Translations under genes and position numbers: made by a program
Assembly: GCA_000277445.1 (NCBI GenBank)
Contig: AJWJ01000023.1
Coordinates: 28,432 to 92,431 of the forward strand
Source: Polysphondylium violaceum
Taxonomy: Eukaryota > Evosea > Eumycetozoa > Dictyosteliales > Dictyosteliaceae
Direction of reading: 5' to 3'
Length of the DNA stretch: 64,000 bases
Notes under the pieces: model-generated
Seen by the model: the letters and a program-made list of their open reading frames with translations, nothing else
What the model was told of the DNA's origin: nothing
Databases searched by the model: none
Shown here: piece by piece, positions 1 to 11,400 of the stretch
Layout: the number at the start of each line of letters is the position of its first letter
Position numbering within the stretch: position 1 is the stretch's first letter

Positions 1-22
1 TAAATATAGAAATTGATAAATA

Positions 23-931
23 ATGACAGGCAAGATTATTAGTGTTTTTGGTTCAACTGGATTACAAGGTGGTGCAGTGGTAAATGCATTATTAAAAGAT
101 GGAACCTTTAAAGTTCGTGCTTTAACCAGAAATGTTGAATCCCCATCAGCAAAGAAATTGGTGGAAAAGGGTGCTCAAGTAGCCACTGTTGATTTAAATA
201 ATGATGTAGAGTCTATTGCCAAAGTATTGCAAGGAAGCTATGGTGTTTACTTGGTCACTGATTTTTGGTCTCTTTTTGAAAAGGAAGAAGAGATTGGCAA
301 AAAGGTAGTTGATGCTGCTCTCAAGGCCGGTGTTCAACATTTTATTTACAGCAGTCTTGCCAACACCTCCAAGATTAGTAATGGAAAAATTGTTGTACCA
401 GAATTTGATATGAAAGCCCATATTGAAGACTATGCCAGACAAGTTAGTGCTAAACATCCTGAATTCATTTCATCTTTTGTCCATCTCCCCTACTATGCTC
501 AAGGATTCAATACAGATTTTTTACCAATTACTAAAATTGAAGAAGACAAATACTTTATCTCTTTTCCAATCAGTGGAAAACCAATGGAATTAATAGATGT
601 AAATGATGTTGGTCCAATTGCCTTGGCTGAGTTTAAAGATCCAAAAAAATACTCTGGTGTAGGTATCCATTTCACCGGATCTGCTTTAAGTGGTCCAGAA
701 ATTGCTGAAAAACTCTCCAAAGCCACTGGTAAAAGTATCATTTTCAAGCCAATGACCTATGAAGAATATTTAGCTCTAGGTTTCCCAGGTGTTGAAGGAA
801 TTGCAGATATGTTTAAATTTGTTTCAGAATATGGTTCCTATCCTGGAAAAGATTCAAATTTAGCCAAAGAAATCATTCATATCACCACTTTTGATGAATA
901 TCTTGAAAAGAATCCAATTCAATTAAAATAG
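23..931 (+). CDS. NmrA-like NAD(P)-binding protein
   Basis: This is a single-exon gene of 302 residues. The N-terminus is a Rossmann strand and dinucleotide-binding loop (VFGSTGLQGGAVV, residues about 8-20), the GxxGxxG pattern of NmrA-like and atypical short-chain dehydrogenase proteins. The catalytic YxxxK tetrad of classical SDRs is not evident, which fits the NmrA/HSCARG branch that senses NADP(H) rather than catalysing a reaction. Length matches this family (about 300). The ATG follows an A-rich leader (ataatgaca), and an AATAAA-like tail follows the stop. No signal peptide or membrane segment is seen, so it should be cytosolic. Dictyostelium PadA belongs to this family, but orthology cannot be shown from this window. 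Confidence 0.9.
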   Translation: MTGKIISVFGSTGLQGGAVVNALLKDGTFKVRALTRNVESPSAKKLVEKGAQVATVDLNNDVESIAKVLQGSYGVYLVTDFWSLFEKEEEIGKKVVDAALKAGVQHFIYSSLANTSKISNGKIVVPEFDMKAHIEDYARQVSAKHPEFISSFVHLPYYAQGFNTDFLPITKIEEDKYFISFPISGKPMELIDVNDVGPIALAEFKDPKKYSGVGIHFTGSALSGPEIAEKLSKATGKSIIFKPMTYEEYLALGFPGVEGIADMFKFVSEYGSYPGKDSNLAKEIIHITTFDEYLEKNPIQLK

Positions 932-1044
932 AAGAACAAAAAAATAAATAAATTGTATATTTTAAAATTATTGAAATGGCAAAATATTTTACTCAAACCC
1001 AGAGTAAAAGAGATCACCAATTGAATATTTTATTTAATATTAAG

Positions 1045-1310
1045 TTATCCAGCACCATGCTTACAAATAACATTCCAAAAGGTGGACCCTTTCTTTGCAT
1101 CTACACAAAAATCACAAGGATTATTGCAAACAATAGTTAATTCATTGCTTCCTTCTTTGGATGCTTGCGTGATAGAGTTTGAAACAGCCTTATTTGAAGA
1201 TGGTGGTGATAAAATACCAACAGACGAGATTATACCTGTTTTGGGTATATTAGTAAAGCCAAAACTATGAAAGAATAAAAATAGAGATAATTATTACTCA
1301 AGATTGTCAT
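1045..1310 (-). pseudogene. hssA-like small gene, frame broken
   Basis: This is the most downstream of three tandem small genes. The first exon (1298-1310) encodes MTIL plus one base, as in its two neighbours. The second exon (1045-1264) is open for about 73 codons (GFTNIPKTGIISSVG at its start) and ends in a Cys-containing tail (CNNPCDFC ... VICKHGAG). The apparent intron is only 33 bases, against 60 and 63 in the neighbours, and the two exons do not join in frame: one base is lacking. This points to a small deletion spanning the intron end, or to a homopolymer error in the TTTT at the exon start. It might also be a live gene with another first exon. The open second exon argues that any damage is recent. 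Confidence 0.55.
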
Positions 1311-1350
1311 TTTATAAAGAAATTGATTATCAAAAAATGGTTGGCAATTT

Positions 1351-1617
1351 TTATTTTTTAATGTTATCACCAATTTTTGGAGGTGTTGGAATTCCTCCAT
1401 AGCATTTACATGGTCCAACACAACAACACATTAAACGTTTACTTGATTGATTCTCAGTTGATAAATTTAATCCATTACTTGCATTTTGGGTATTTGATAA
1501 AGATGTTGATATTTTGTTAAGACCAATAGAAGAAATAGAATCTAGAAATTAAAACTTTTGGTTAAAATATTATATAAAACTAAAACCTGGCAACTCCAAC
1601 TTACTAAAGATTGTCAT
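1351..1617 (-). CDS. hssA-like small Cys-rich protein, copy 2
   Basis: This two-exon gene encodes 67 residues. Exon 1 is 1605-1617 (ATGACAATCTTTA) and exon 2 is 1351-1541, joined in frame across a 63-base GT-AG intron. The protein starts MTIFNSISSIGLNKISTSL, like the dictyostelid hssA/2C/7E family opening (MTIL.SISSIG). It is Ser/Asn-rich and ends in a Cys cluster (CCCVGPCKCYGG) and a basic tail. Family members in Dictyostelium are abundant developmental transcripts of unknown function. The identical gene plan, the shared first four codons and the equal length to copy 3 support a real gene. Membership of the hssA family is inferred from the N-terminus only. Confidence 0.75.
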
Positions 1618-1740
1618 TTTAGAAAAAGCACATTCCTCCAAATATGAAATTTCAGACCTTTTATACGCCTACTTTTATTAAAAAACACAAGGAGTAAAAT
1701 AAAAATGGCAAAGTAGATTTTATTATTAAATCTATAATGA

Positions 1741-2004
1741 TTAAATTGTTTCAACGCTTTTGCAAACAATAAAGTCACATTTTGGGCAAAGTGGACATCT
1801 TCTTGTGGCAATTTCATTATTAAGAGATTTGGTTACCCCTACATGAAATAATTGTGTCGTACTCTTTTTGCCATCAGAATTATTAAAGAAAACAGATTTT
1901 GAACTCAAAACATTGAAAGAGGAAATTGATTCTACAAATAAGTGTTAATAAAATATCATATTTTATTCATGATTTAAATCAGAAAACATACTTATAATTG
2001 TCAT
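1741..2004 (-). CDS. hssA-like small Cys-rich protein, copy 3
   Basis: This two-exon gene encodes 67 residues, the same length as copy 2. Exon 1 is 1992-2004 (ATGACAATTATAA) and exon 2 is 1741-1931, separated by a 60-base GT-AG intron in the same phase as copy 2. The protein starts MTIIKSISSFNVLSSKSVFF and ends with a zinc-knuckle-like Cys cluster (CPLCPKCDFIVCKS). It is transcribed towards copies 2 and 1, so the three form a head-to-tail tandem array. It lies within about 300 bp of the 3' end of eif3l, on the same strand. Its function is unknown. Confidence 0.75.
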
Positions 2005-2264
2005 TTTAGATGGGTAAATGGATTGTAATTAAAAATGGGTGCTTTATTTTTATTTATATTACGCCCCACTTTTACATTTGACAAAAGATAAATCTAATAA
2101 ACCAATAATGGAATCGGGGAGGTACAAATAAATATCTTTTTTGTTAAAATTTAATTAATTTATTTCACCAAATATAATATAATTTATTTGATAAATTTGC
2201 ATAGCTAAAGATACGGCGGGAGATATAATTATAGAGTGAGTGGAGGTGATGAGGGTGATGGTTG

Positions 2265-2299
<35 letters not shown>

Positions 2300-2306
2300 T
2301 CTGAAT
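2005..2306. other. Intergenic, upstream of hssA-like array
   Basis: This is AT-rich DNA between the 3' end of eif3l and the first hssA-like gene. It must hold the promoter of hssA-like copy 3 (minus strand). A dT tract of about 23 bases sits at 2271-2293, next to the end of eif3l. No gene is seen. Confidence 0.6.
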
Positions 2307-4429
2307 TTACATCCAATTGTATTGTGGAGTCAAGGAACCTTCGAATTTGAGAATAGAGTTGATAAATGAATCGGTTTCTTTGGCATATAAACGATTGTCA
2401 ATGTGGATCATATCTTGGTCAATGTAGAAATCAATATCGACTTGATTGTGATACTTGGTCTCACCTTTGCCGAGGACATTTACGTTTTTGTGTTTGTAAC
2501 AAGTTAATTTGATTCTGAGTTCTTCTGGGTCGATTTGAAGGAGACCAGCGAGTTTTTGAATAGAGATGGTAGAGTAAAGAGTAATATAACTACGAATGGT
2601 GGTCAATAAGGATTGTTGTTTAACCTCTTCAAGGAACAATGCCATTTGTAAACGATGGGCATCCAAAGCGTTGGAACTGTGACCAGAGAGATGTGGATTG
2701 ACTGCATTTATACATCTTGGAGATGAATAACTATATAATTCTTCATAAACAGAAATATCACTATAGTAAAATTATTTATGTTAATACCGATACTACTATT
2801 ACTATCTACTCAACTACTCGTGATATATACCCTTTTTGTAACTTTAATAATTTATCACCAAACTTTTCCTTCAAAGTATTGTTTACATTTTCATCAATCT
2901 TGTTTGGATAAAGAGCTTGACAAATAGCAAGGAGTGCATACATCTTATCGATTTTCTTTTCATTCTATAGATATTGAAAGAATAAAAGAGATGTTAGTGA
3001 AATGAATGAATGGATATAAATAGATCAAAGATATACTTACATGATCAGATTGGAAATTTTGAGATTTAGTTTTAGAGGCAACGGAAACCAAGATGGTGTT
3101 TAAGGCTTTGGTGGCTTCATTATATTTTCTAGACATGAGATAAGCAAAACCGAGGTAATAGTAGAGAGTGATGTGACAGGCAGTGACATAGGTGTACATG
3201 GCCTTCTTACCCATATCGATGAGTTCGAGTGTCTTGAGAGCAAGTGTATAGTCACCCAAAAGACATTGAACACGGACTAAACTAATGACACTATAGTAAC
3301 CCAACATTTTGTATACGGGATGGGAACAAAAGTCGTCTGTGGCATTTTCAAATCTACTAGAGTTGGCACTAAAGATTTGTGATTTCTTGATGATTAAGTA
3401 GAGATAACGAATGACGCTGGTGGTGTCCCAGATTTCTGTCAATTGGTCGACATCGACTTTCTTTAATTTAAATTTAGCAAATGTGTGATATTGATAAACA
3501 AATTCATCGACAATATCCCAAAGCCATGCATTTGGAAGATCAATTTCAACTTCATTTGGTGTAGCAGCCTCTGTATATTTATGTATGTAATGTATTTATA
3601 TGTGTGTGTTAACATTCCTATTCTACATCTATTACTACGAATCTAATCTGACTATCAAACCAAACTAATCTAAACTAAATATATACCTAATAATGTATCA
3701 AAGATTGCTGAATAATTTCTCCATGATTCAACACAAATACCAATGTTTGGTTGTGAAACAAGGGCAAAGTAATAACGGTAGTAAATTTCTCTATATAATA
3801 AAACAAAGAATCTATCGGTAACTAGATATTATGAATAAAAAGAGTATTAGATTAGGATACTATTACTTTAGATACTGTCATTCTTATGTGTAGACCATAG
3901 AGATAGAAAGAGATATAGATATAAATAATAAACAACAACACATACAAGTATCTTCGTATTTGTCACCTAAAACAGCTAAAAAGACATCAATGGTTGGAAG
4001 AGCGCAATTTGAGTAATAGGTTTCACAACTCTTGAAAAAGTTGTCATAAGAGACAAGGATATCAGAGTGAGATTGTGATTTAAAGTTTGTGAAAAAGTTT
4101 ACAAAGTAATTGATGACTGGTGTAAACAATTGTTGAGCGGGTGGGAGATAGCTGGATTGGAATTGACCAGATTGGTTGTTTTGCATGCTTTGTTGGTATT
4201 GTTGGTGTTGTTGAACTTGTGCTGGGGTGAGGGTGATTGGGAAACTCTCGACGTTGGTTGGGATCTTACGACCCTTTTGTTGGTTTCCACCTTGTTGGTT
4301 GCCTCCTTGTTGGCCACCTTGTTGCTTGTTGTAGTTGGCATTCTTGTTACCGCCTTGTCTTTGTTGGTTATTGTTGCCGCCTTGTTGTTGCTTGTTACCG
4401 CCTTTACGGTTATTATTGTTGTTTTGCAT
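2307..4429 (-). CDS. eif3l: Translation initiation factor eIF3 subunit L
   Basis: This five-exon gene encodes 578 residues (human eIF3L has about 564). The exons in reading order are 4429-3946, 3821-3687, 3570-3041, 2964-2831 and 2760-2307, all with GT-AG ends and consistent phase. Diagnostic family blocks are [74 protein letters not shown] and the C-terminal [12 protein letters not shown]. The first roughly 60 residues are a Gly/Asn/Gln-rich extension ([16 protein letters not shown]), a typical dictyostelid addition. eIF3L is a PCI-type subunit of the eIF3 complex, which loads the 40S ribosome during translation initiation in the cytosol. It shares its 5' region with eif3a, another subunit of the same complex. 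Confidence 0.96.
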
Positions 4430-4543
4430 CCTGTATTATATATATCTACTGACTGTATCTATGCTATAATATGCGATAATGTATCAAAGGGTCCTGTCGT
4501 CAATAAGGCTACACGCTAATCACTTTATGAACACAAAACTAAC

Positions 4544-4576
<33 letters not shown>

Positions 4577-4787
4577 AATTTTTACGCACTCTTCACCCCC
4601 GCATAAAAAAAAAGAGAAAATCATAGAAGTTCATAAAAACACACTGAGCGCACCCTCTTCTATTTTTTTTTTTTCTCAACTTTTTTTACTCAGGCCCTCC
4701 CGATAAAAATAATTTCACAGAGTCATCTCTCTAGCTTTTGATTAGATTGTGACACATACGCGTCTATCTATCTATCTACATACAAGC
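4430..4787. promoter_or_regulatory. Shared divergent eif3l/eif3a promoter
   Basis: 358 bp separate the two start codons. The stretch contains a run of 31 A (4545-4575), a shorter A run near 4606 and T runs near 4662-4686. Such homopolymer blocks are usual in dictyostelid promoters. No clear TATA box was found for either gene. One intergenic region must drive both eIF3 subunits. Confidence 0.75.
4545..4575 (+). repeat. dA tract of 31 bases
   Basis: This homopolymer run lies in the middle of the divergent eIF3 promoter. Long dA:dT tracts exclude nucleosomes in eukaryotes, so it may keep both promoters open; that role is inferred. Confidence 0.9.
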
Positions 4788-7700
4788 ATGTCAAACATTA
4801 TCAATGCTGCCAACGCAAACGCTCAAGTTTTAAACCAAGCTAATGGTATGTATGGGGTTGAGTGTTACAGGTTATACATATAAATGATATCGAGAACAGC
4901 GCTGCATGCAGAGAGACAAGATCTATCATGATGTATACATGTACATGTACAGTCAATACACATTATTTCATTAAACATATACTAATAAGAGCTAACGCTC
5001 ATATCAATAGAGTCAATCAAAGCTGGTCAAAAACCTAAAGCCATCATTATCCTTAGAGATTTATTAAGTGAACGTAACCAATGGCATGCATCATTGGAAC
5101 AAGTCATGTCTCTCTATATTGGATTATGTGCCGAAACATTAGATTTCCAATTACTCAGAGATGGTATTCATCATTTCAAAGTATCTGTCATGTCACAAAA
5201 AGACTTTTCCTTAACTGCCATTGAAAACATTTTCAGAGAAATCGTTACTCCAATCGAAGAAAAGATTGACGAAATGAAAACTGTATGTATTTATATATAG
5301 ATAAATAGATAATATGTGATTCTTACATACATAGATATTAATCATCATTATACATACATTAAAATAGAAATTAGATGCAGAAAAACCAGTTGAAATTGCA
5401 GGTGAAATTGCTTTAATTGATCCATTACAAACTCAATTAAACTCTTATATGAGATATTTATTTGAAGCCTACAAATCAATGATTGAAGTATTAACCAAAC
5501 AAAACATTAAATTTGAATATGTTAAATTTGATCACTCTAAATTTGATTCCCTTTTATATGTAAGTAATAGTAATAGTAATAGTTAGGGTAGTGATGTATA
5601 AATAGTATACTAATTGATTTAAACTACTTACTACTGTATTAGAAAATCTCTATTCAAGCCTTAAATATTTGTTCAAAGTATCAAAGAAAACCAGATTTTA
5701 TGGTATTAACTGAAACCTTTAGAAATAGCATTGAATCACTCTACAAAAATCCAATGGTTGACACTGTAAACACTCACATTGAAATCCGTTTCCATCAATT
5801 AAGTGTTGCCATTCAAATGGGTCTCTACAACATTGCCTACAGATCTATTGAAGATATCAATATGCTTTTCTCATTGTTACCCAAACCCAAGCCAGTCGTT
5901 TTGGCCACCTACTTCCAAAAGTTGGCTCAAGTCTATTGGATCACCAATGCCCACCTCCTCCACGCCTATGCCCTCTACAAGCACTATTTCTACAACAAAA
6001 ACTACAATATGAACTTTAATCAAGAAGACACTGAATTGTATAGCTCTGTGTTGTTGGTTGCCGCCCTCTCTTCACCCATCCAAGAGACTGCCAACAGTGC
6101 CACCAATCTCTTACAATTTGACTCTCAATCACAAAGAGCCATCGGCCTCGCCTCATTGCTCTCCCTCACCTCAATTCCAAAGCGTGAGACCTTCCTTGCC
6201 GAAGTCCGTAAAGTGACCAACGACGTCTACCCCGAGCTCCAAGACTTGTTCAACATCTTTGAGAAAAAGACCTCACCCCTCAACTTTTCAGCCCTCCTCG
6301 AGCCAAAGATCAAGTTTATCGAGAGCCACCCACAACTCTCTCAATACTTGAAGCCATTCCTCAAGGTTGTCTTTACCAAGATTGCTCTCCAAGTATCCAA
6401 GGTCTACGAGGTGATCAAGATCTCTGAATTCAACAAACTCATCCCATTCTACAACAAGAACCAAGTCGAACTCTCACTCTTGGAAGCCATCAAGAGAAAA
6501 CTCATTGGCGCCAGAATCGACCACAGATGCGGTGTCATTAGATTTGGTCACTACGATTTCGACTCTGCCAAGATCTCTGATCAACTCTCTACCCTCGCCA
6601 TCGGTGTCGGAAAGGCCCTCAAGATGATTGAGCCTGAAAAGAAACAAGCCCAACACAACAAGCTCAAAAAGGAGATCTATGTCAAGATCATCAACAGTCT
6701 TGCTGACGAACACCGTAGAATCCTCGCCCGTAAAGAGATTATCGAAAAGAAAAAGGTCTACATGGAACAACAAGACCGTATCAAGAAACAAAAGGAACAA
6801 GAAGAACTCCAAAAGAAGATCCAACAAAAAGCCGAAAAGGACCACCAACGTCGTCTCGAAGATTTGGAACGTCGTGAAATCGAAGCCAAAGAAGCTGCCG
6901 CCAAGGCCAACCAAAACGACCAAATCATCAATGCCATCGACAAGGCCAAACTTGAAATGAAGGCTAAGATTGTCCGTGTCGCCAAGCAATTGTATATCCT
7001 CGAACGTGCCTACCGTGAGGAGGAATTACCAGTCGTCCAACGTCTCTTTGAGAGCAAAAAGGTTGAAGACAAAGAGTACTTTGAAAAGACCCAATCTGAA
7101 TATCTCTCTGCTCACAAGGCCCACTATGAACGTAACATGGCTGAAAAGAACAGACTCAAGAGAATCATCCCCGACTATGACTCTTTTGTCAACTCTATTC
7201 TCGACGTCAGAAGAAAGGATCTCCCCGCCCTCCAAAAAGCCCAAGAAGAACGTTTCCAACAATTCCTCGTCCAACAAGACGAAGAGGCCCAAGCCAGAAA
7301 ACAAAAGAGAGAGGAAGAAAGAAGAGCCGCCTTGGAAAAGAAACGTCAACAAGAAGAAGAGGAGGAAAGAAAGAGAGAGGAAGAAGAAAGACTCGAACAA
7401 GAGAGAATCGAAAAGGCCAAAAATGCCCCATACAGACCACCCACCAAGGACGCCCCATACAGACCAGGCAGCTCTGGATTTGGTGGTGACAGAGACACCA
7501 GAAGAGATGATGGTGGTTGGGGTCGTGAAGAAGGTAGATCTCCATTTGGTGGTGACAGAGACAGAAGAGAAGGTGGTTTCGGTGGTGAAAGAAGAGAAGG
7601 TGGTTTCGGTGGTGACAGAAGAGAACCATCCTCTACTTGGGGTCGTGATGAAGGTAGATCTCCATTTGGTGGTGACAGAGACAGAAGAGAAGGTGGTTTC

Positions 7701-8231
7701 GGTGGTGAAAGAAGAGAAGGTGGTTTCGGCGGTGAAAGAAGAGAAGGTGGTTTCGGTGGTGAAAGAAGAGAAGGTGGTTTCGGTGGTGACAGAAGAGAAC
7801 CATCCTCTGGTAACTGGGGTCGTGACGACAACAGATCATCTCCATTTGGTGGTGACAGAGACAGAAGAGACAACAGAGACTCTGGTTTCGGTGGTGGTGA
7901 CAGAAGAGAAAACAGAGGCGGTGGTTTTGGTGGTGAAAGAAGAGAAGGTGGTTTCGGTGGTGACAGAAGAGAACCATCCTCTGGTAACTGGGGTCGTGAT
8001 GACAACAGATCATCTCCATTTGGCGGTGACAGAGACAGAAGAGACAACAGAGACTCTGGTTTCGGCGGTGGTGATAGAAACAGAGACAACTCTAGCTGGG
8101 GTGAAAACCGTGGTACCTCTTTTGGTAAACCAAGAGATGGTCCAAGAGATGCCCCAAGAGACGCTCCAAGAGATGCCGCTCCAAAGAAAGACGATGATGG
8201 CTGGTCAACCGTTGGTGCCAGAAGAAAGTAA
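4788..8231 (+). CDS. eif3a: Translation initiation factor eIF3 subunit A
   Basis: This four-exon gene encodes 1036 residues. Exons are 4788-4845, 5011-5282, 5368-5559 and 5643-8231, all GT-AG. The N-terminal helical region and PCI domain (to about residue 510) match eIF3a, for example ALNICSKYQRKPDF, HIEIRFHQLSVAIQMGLY and ARIDHRCGVIRFG. A long charged coiled coil (about 520-770: LADEHRRILARKEIIEKKK and following) comes next. The C-terminus (about 787-1010) is an Arg/Gly/Asp/Phe repeat block (GGDRDRREGGFGGERREGGF), standing where animal eIF3a has its DDDRGPRRG decapeptide repeats. eIF3a is the largest scaffold of eIF3 on the 40S ribosome. It is divergent from eif3l. Large ORFs in other frames over the repeat block are artefacts of the repetition. 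Confidence 0.97.
7480..8100 (+). repeat. Coding repeats in eif3a C-terminus
   Basis: These are tandem and interspersed in-frame units of about 24 to 30 bases coding (E/D)RREGGFGG. Larger super-units carry PSSGNWGRDDNRSSPFGGDRD, of which two long copies (about 7795-7900 and 7970-8070) are nearly identical at DNA level. This suggests recent internal duplication and probable length polymorphism. Confidence 0.9.
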
Positions 8232-8461
8232 ACAATCAACCACAATGTTATACTGTAGTTGTTTATTATTTATTTAATCTATCAAACATTCTCAATTCTC
8301 AAACTTTTTCTTATTCCCTTTAATACAAATAAATAATACATATCAAATATTTTTTATATTAAAAAATCCATTATTATTATTATTATCACAAAGTTGAATA
8401 AACTACTACAAGTATTTGTTAAATGCATTCAATTTAGGTACACAAATTTTATTTCCTTTAT

Positions 8462-11400
8462 TTATAAACGGAAACCTGTATCTGGGACACTAATGAAACG
8501 AGGTTTTGTAAATTTTACAATAAATTGATCTTCTCTAACTTCAATTACTCTTTTATAACCTCTATCGACTTTGGCATTTGCTGGATAGCAATCACTTTGG
8601 TAGGAGGGACAAGTTTGAGTGAGTGTAAGAACATAGAATTCCATACCAATTTTTTTGTGTTCTTCATTTTCAGGATCTAAAAATGGATTGGGTATAATTG
8701 AAAACTCTGCACCTATGATCTTCCCAATATACTCGTCAATGTTAGTGATGACATGGTCACCTGTAAAGTCGGGTTCAATGTGGGTAGTGATGGATTTAAA
8801 CTCACCAAAGAGAGTGACGGCAAGAGAGAATGCTTGGAGGGAGGTATAAGGGCTGACTGTGTGGGGATTGTATAAATTGATGGTTATGACATTTGGGGGG
8901 TATAGTGCTTCTATGGCCATTTGTTTGGCACTGTCAAACACAAACTCGTATTTTCTGTTGGTCAAGAAATTAGTGAGCTGATAGGAACAACTCATTTGAG
9001 TGCCATCGCTATTGTATATTTCTATAGCTTCAATACCGACTGCATCGTTGATGGTTGTCAGTAAGACTTGTTGTTTCAAAAATTTGCTTTCAATACGATT
9101 GCCATCACGATCAATAACAACGACTTTGGTTGAAGGATTAACAAAACAAGTAGAATTAAAGTAATAGAGTGTTTCGAATCTTGTCAAGTGTTGTAAATGA
9201 GAGAGCTCGAGAGGCCATGTGAGCTTAAATGGATTTGCTAAATAATAGTCTTTGAGGATTTCAAACTCTGCATCTGTCCATACGTCACTTGCACTGATAT
9301 TTTGGTAGTTGTTGCTAAATAGATACCAATCTTTTGGAATAATGTCGGCGACTTTACCAGCTTTGTAATCAATTGGGAATGGAATCATGTCAATAGTACG
9401 AGCCCATGTATGTAAAGAGTTGAAATCGTCTTCACCATAAGATCCAGGTTGGCCACCTGAAACGATTAATGTGGATCTCTTTGAGCTTTTCTCATATTCA
9501 TCTTGGTCTTCTCTACTGGTTTTTGAATCAATGGACCCAGACATTGATGCTGATCCTCTGACTGGGAGAATCTTGGATGATGCAGAAACAGAGAATGACA
9601 TATCCATGGATCTATCGATTTCTTGGCTGGTCTTTGATCTCTCAAAGGTTCTTGAAACAACAGATACTTGTTCGAGTTTACCACCTAATGTGGCACTGGT
9701 ATAGTAAGCTGTACCAAATGTTCTGACAACACCTTTCATTCTATCAACAGTTTTCACGTAGAGATCTTTGAGTTCAAGTGAATCATTTTTAATAAAAGTT
9801 GCGGCGAGATCTTTAATAAACCTGGGATGGAATCTAATTGGTCCGACCAAATTGACTTTGGATGTTTCGCATTTTAATTCTGTGAGATGAATAGAGCCTT
9901 CTAATTTCTTTTCCAATTCAGAAGCTTTCTTTACAGATTCACTCAATGATAAACTGGCACTAGCAGTAACTGAGCCATAGAATCCACCATAGGAGGCACT
10001 AAGGCTGACATCAAGAGATCTGTCTTGAGACATTTCTTTGGCCATGAGCGAAGATGAAGCGTACGACTTGGTTGAGGTGTCCATTGTGCATTTTGGTGAG
10101 ATTTGAGCATGAAGACCTGGTGGAACAGAGTAGACTAAGCCTCTATGTGGTGCATGGACTACTGTGAATGAAGAGTTGTCACAATAGTTGTGAGAAAACA
10201 ATGGTGATGGAAGGGTGTTGCCTGTTCTAATATCAATACCATGGGATAAAAAGCCAATGCCTGGGAGAGAAAAGATGTATTGGTTGTCAATTAATTGACC
10301 CAAAGTATCTTTGATTGGTCCATAAAATTCTTGAAGTTTGGATGGTGGTGATTGAGCAGGACATTCCTTTTCAATTTGATCATAGCAATCTACTAAACAT
10401 GATTCTGGAATTTCATTACACATGCCATCGCCACAAGTAGCATATATTCTGTTTTTAATGTGGTATGATGGGACCAATGTATACTCTGGCTTTTGACTTG
10501 ATTTCCAATAGAAACCTAAATCCCTTTGTTGGTCATTGATGGCAGTGAATACAATTTCAATGGTGTATGGTAATCTTGGTGAGAGTAATAAAGTTCTTTC
10601 ATGGACAATGGTTGGCATATCGTCTTGGAAATAGTTGTCAAACAATATTCTACCATTAATTAAAACAATGGCGGCAAGGTTCTTGAGATCCAACTTAAAG
10701 GTATATTCATCAGAGGTTGGTACAACAATATCAGATTTAAGTTGGCCAGATACAGGTGGATAGTTCATACCCATAAAGTCGAGAATATGTGGAAGATCAA
10801 GGTAATCAACTTGGCCATTAATAGGGTAAGAGATTAAACCACCAGTTGGTTTGGGGAGTCTTGATTCATAGTATTCCAATTTCCAACCAGGGTGATCAGA
10901 AATATCACAATCAGACGGACAATTTTGAACATTTTCTGATGGCAAATCACACACTTGGTTATTATTACAAATTGAGTCAACAGAGTTACAATCGGATGGA
11001 CAATTTTCAAAGTTTTCAATTTGGGAGTCACAATAGCCATCTCTGTTGCATTGTTTTGTAGCTTTGGGTTTAGCACAATAGCTTGATCTATCTTGATCGA
11101 CAATTTGGCAATCATTGCAAATGGAGCCGAAAGCTGAGCCTTTGGAAGTAACAATTGAAGAATTTGAGCAATAAACATCATTGTTGTTGACAAAAAACTT
11201 TGACAACAATAATTTGGCATAGCCATCTTTAATGAAAACGGCATTGGTATTTTCTTTTCCTTTGTTTTTTATGAACGAGCAAGAGGTCATCAAAGTCATA
11301 CTGGCAGTGGAGTAAATGGCAGAACCTTGTCTAGCAGCATTATCAGCAAACACAATGTCCTTCAAATTTGTTAAAATATTATCGGATTTAATAGCAGCAC

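Noticed and set aside
4130-4519. 129-codon plus-strand ORF at the eif3l 5' end
   Set aside because: Its Leu/Val run is the reverse complement of the Asn/Gln/Gly-rich eIF3L N-terminus.
6970-8277. Large alternative-frame ORFs (435 and 299 codons) over the eif3a 3' end
   Set aside because: They are produced by the repetitive GGT/AGA-rich coding repeats. The real frame is fixed by eIF3a homology.
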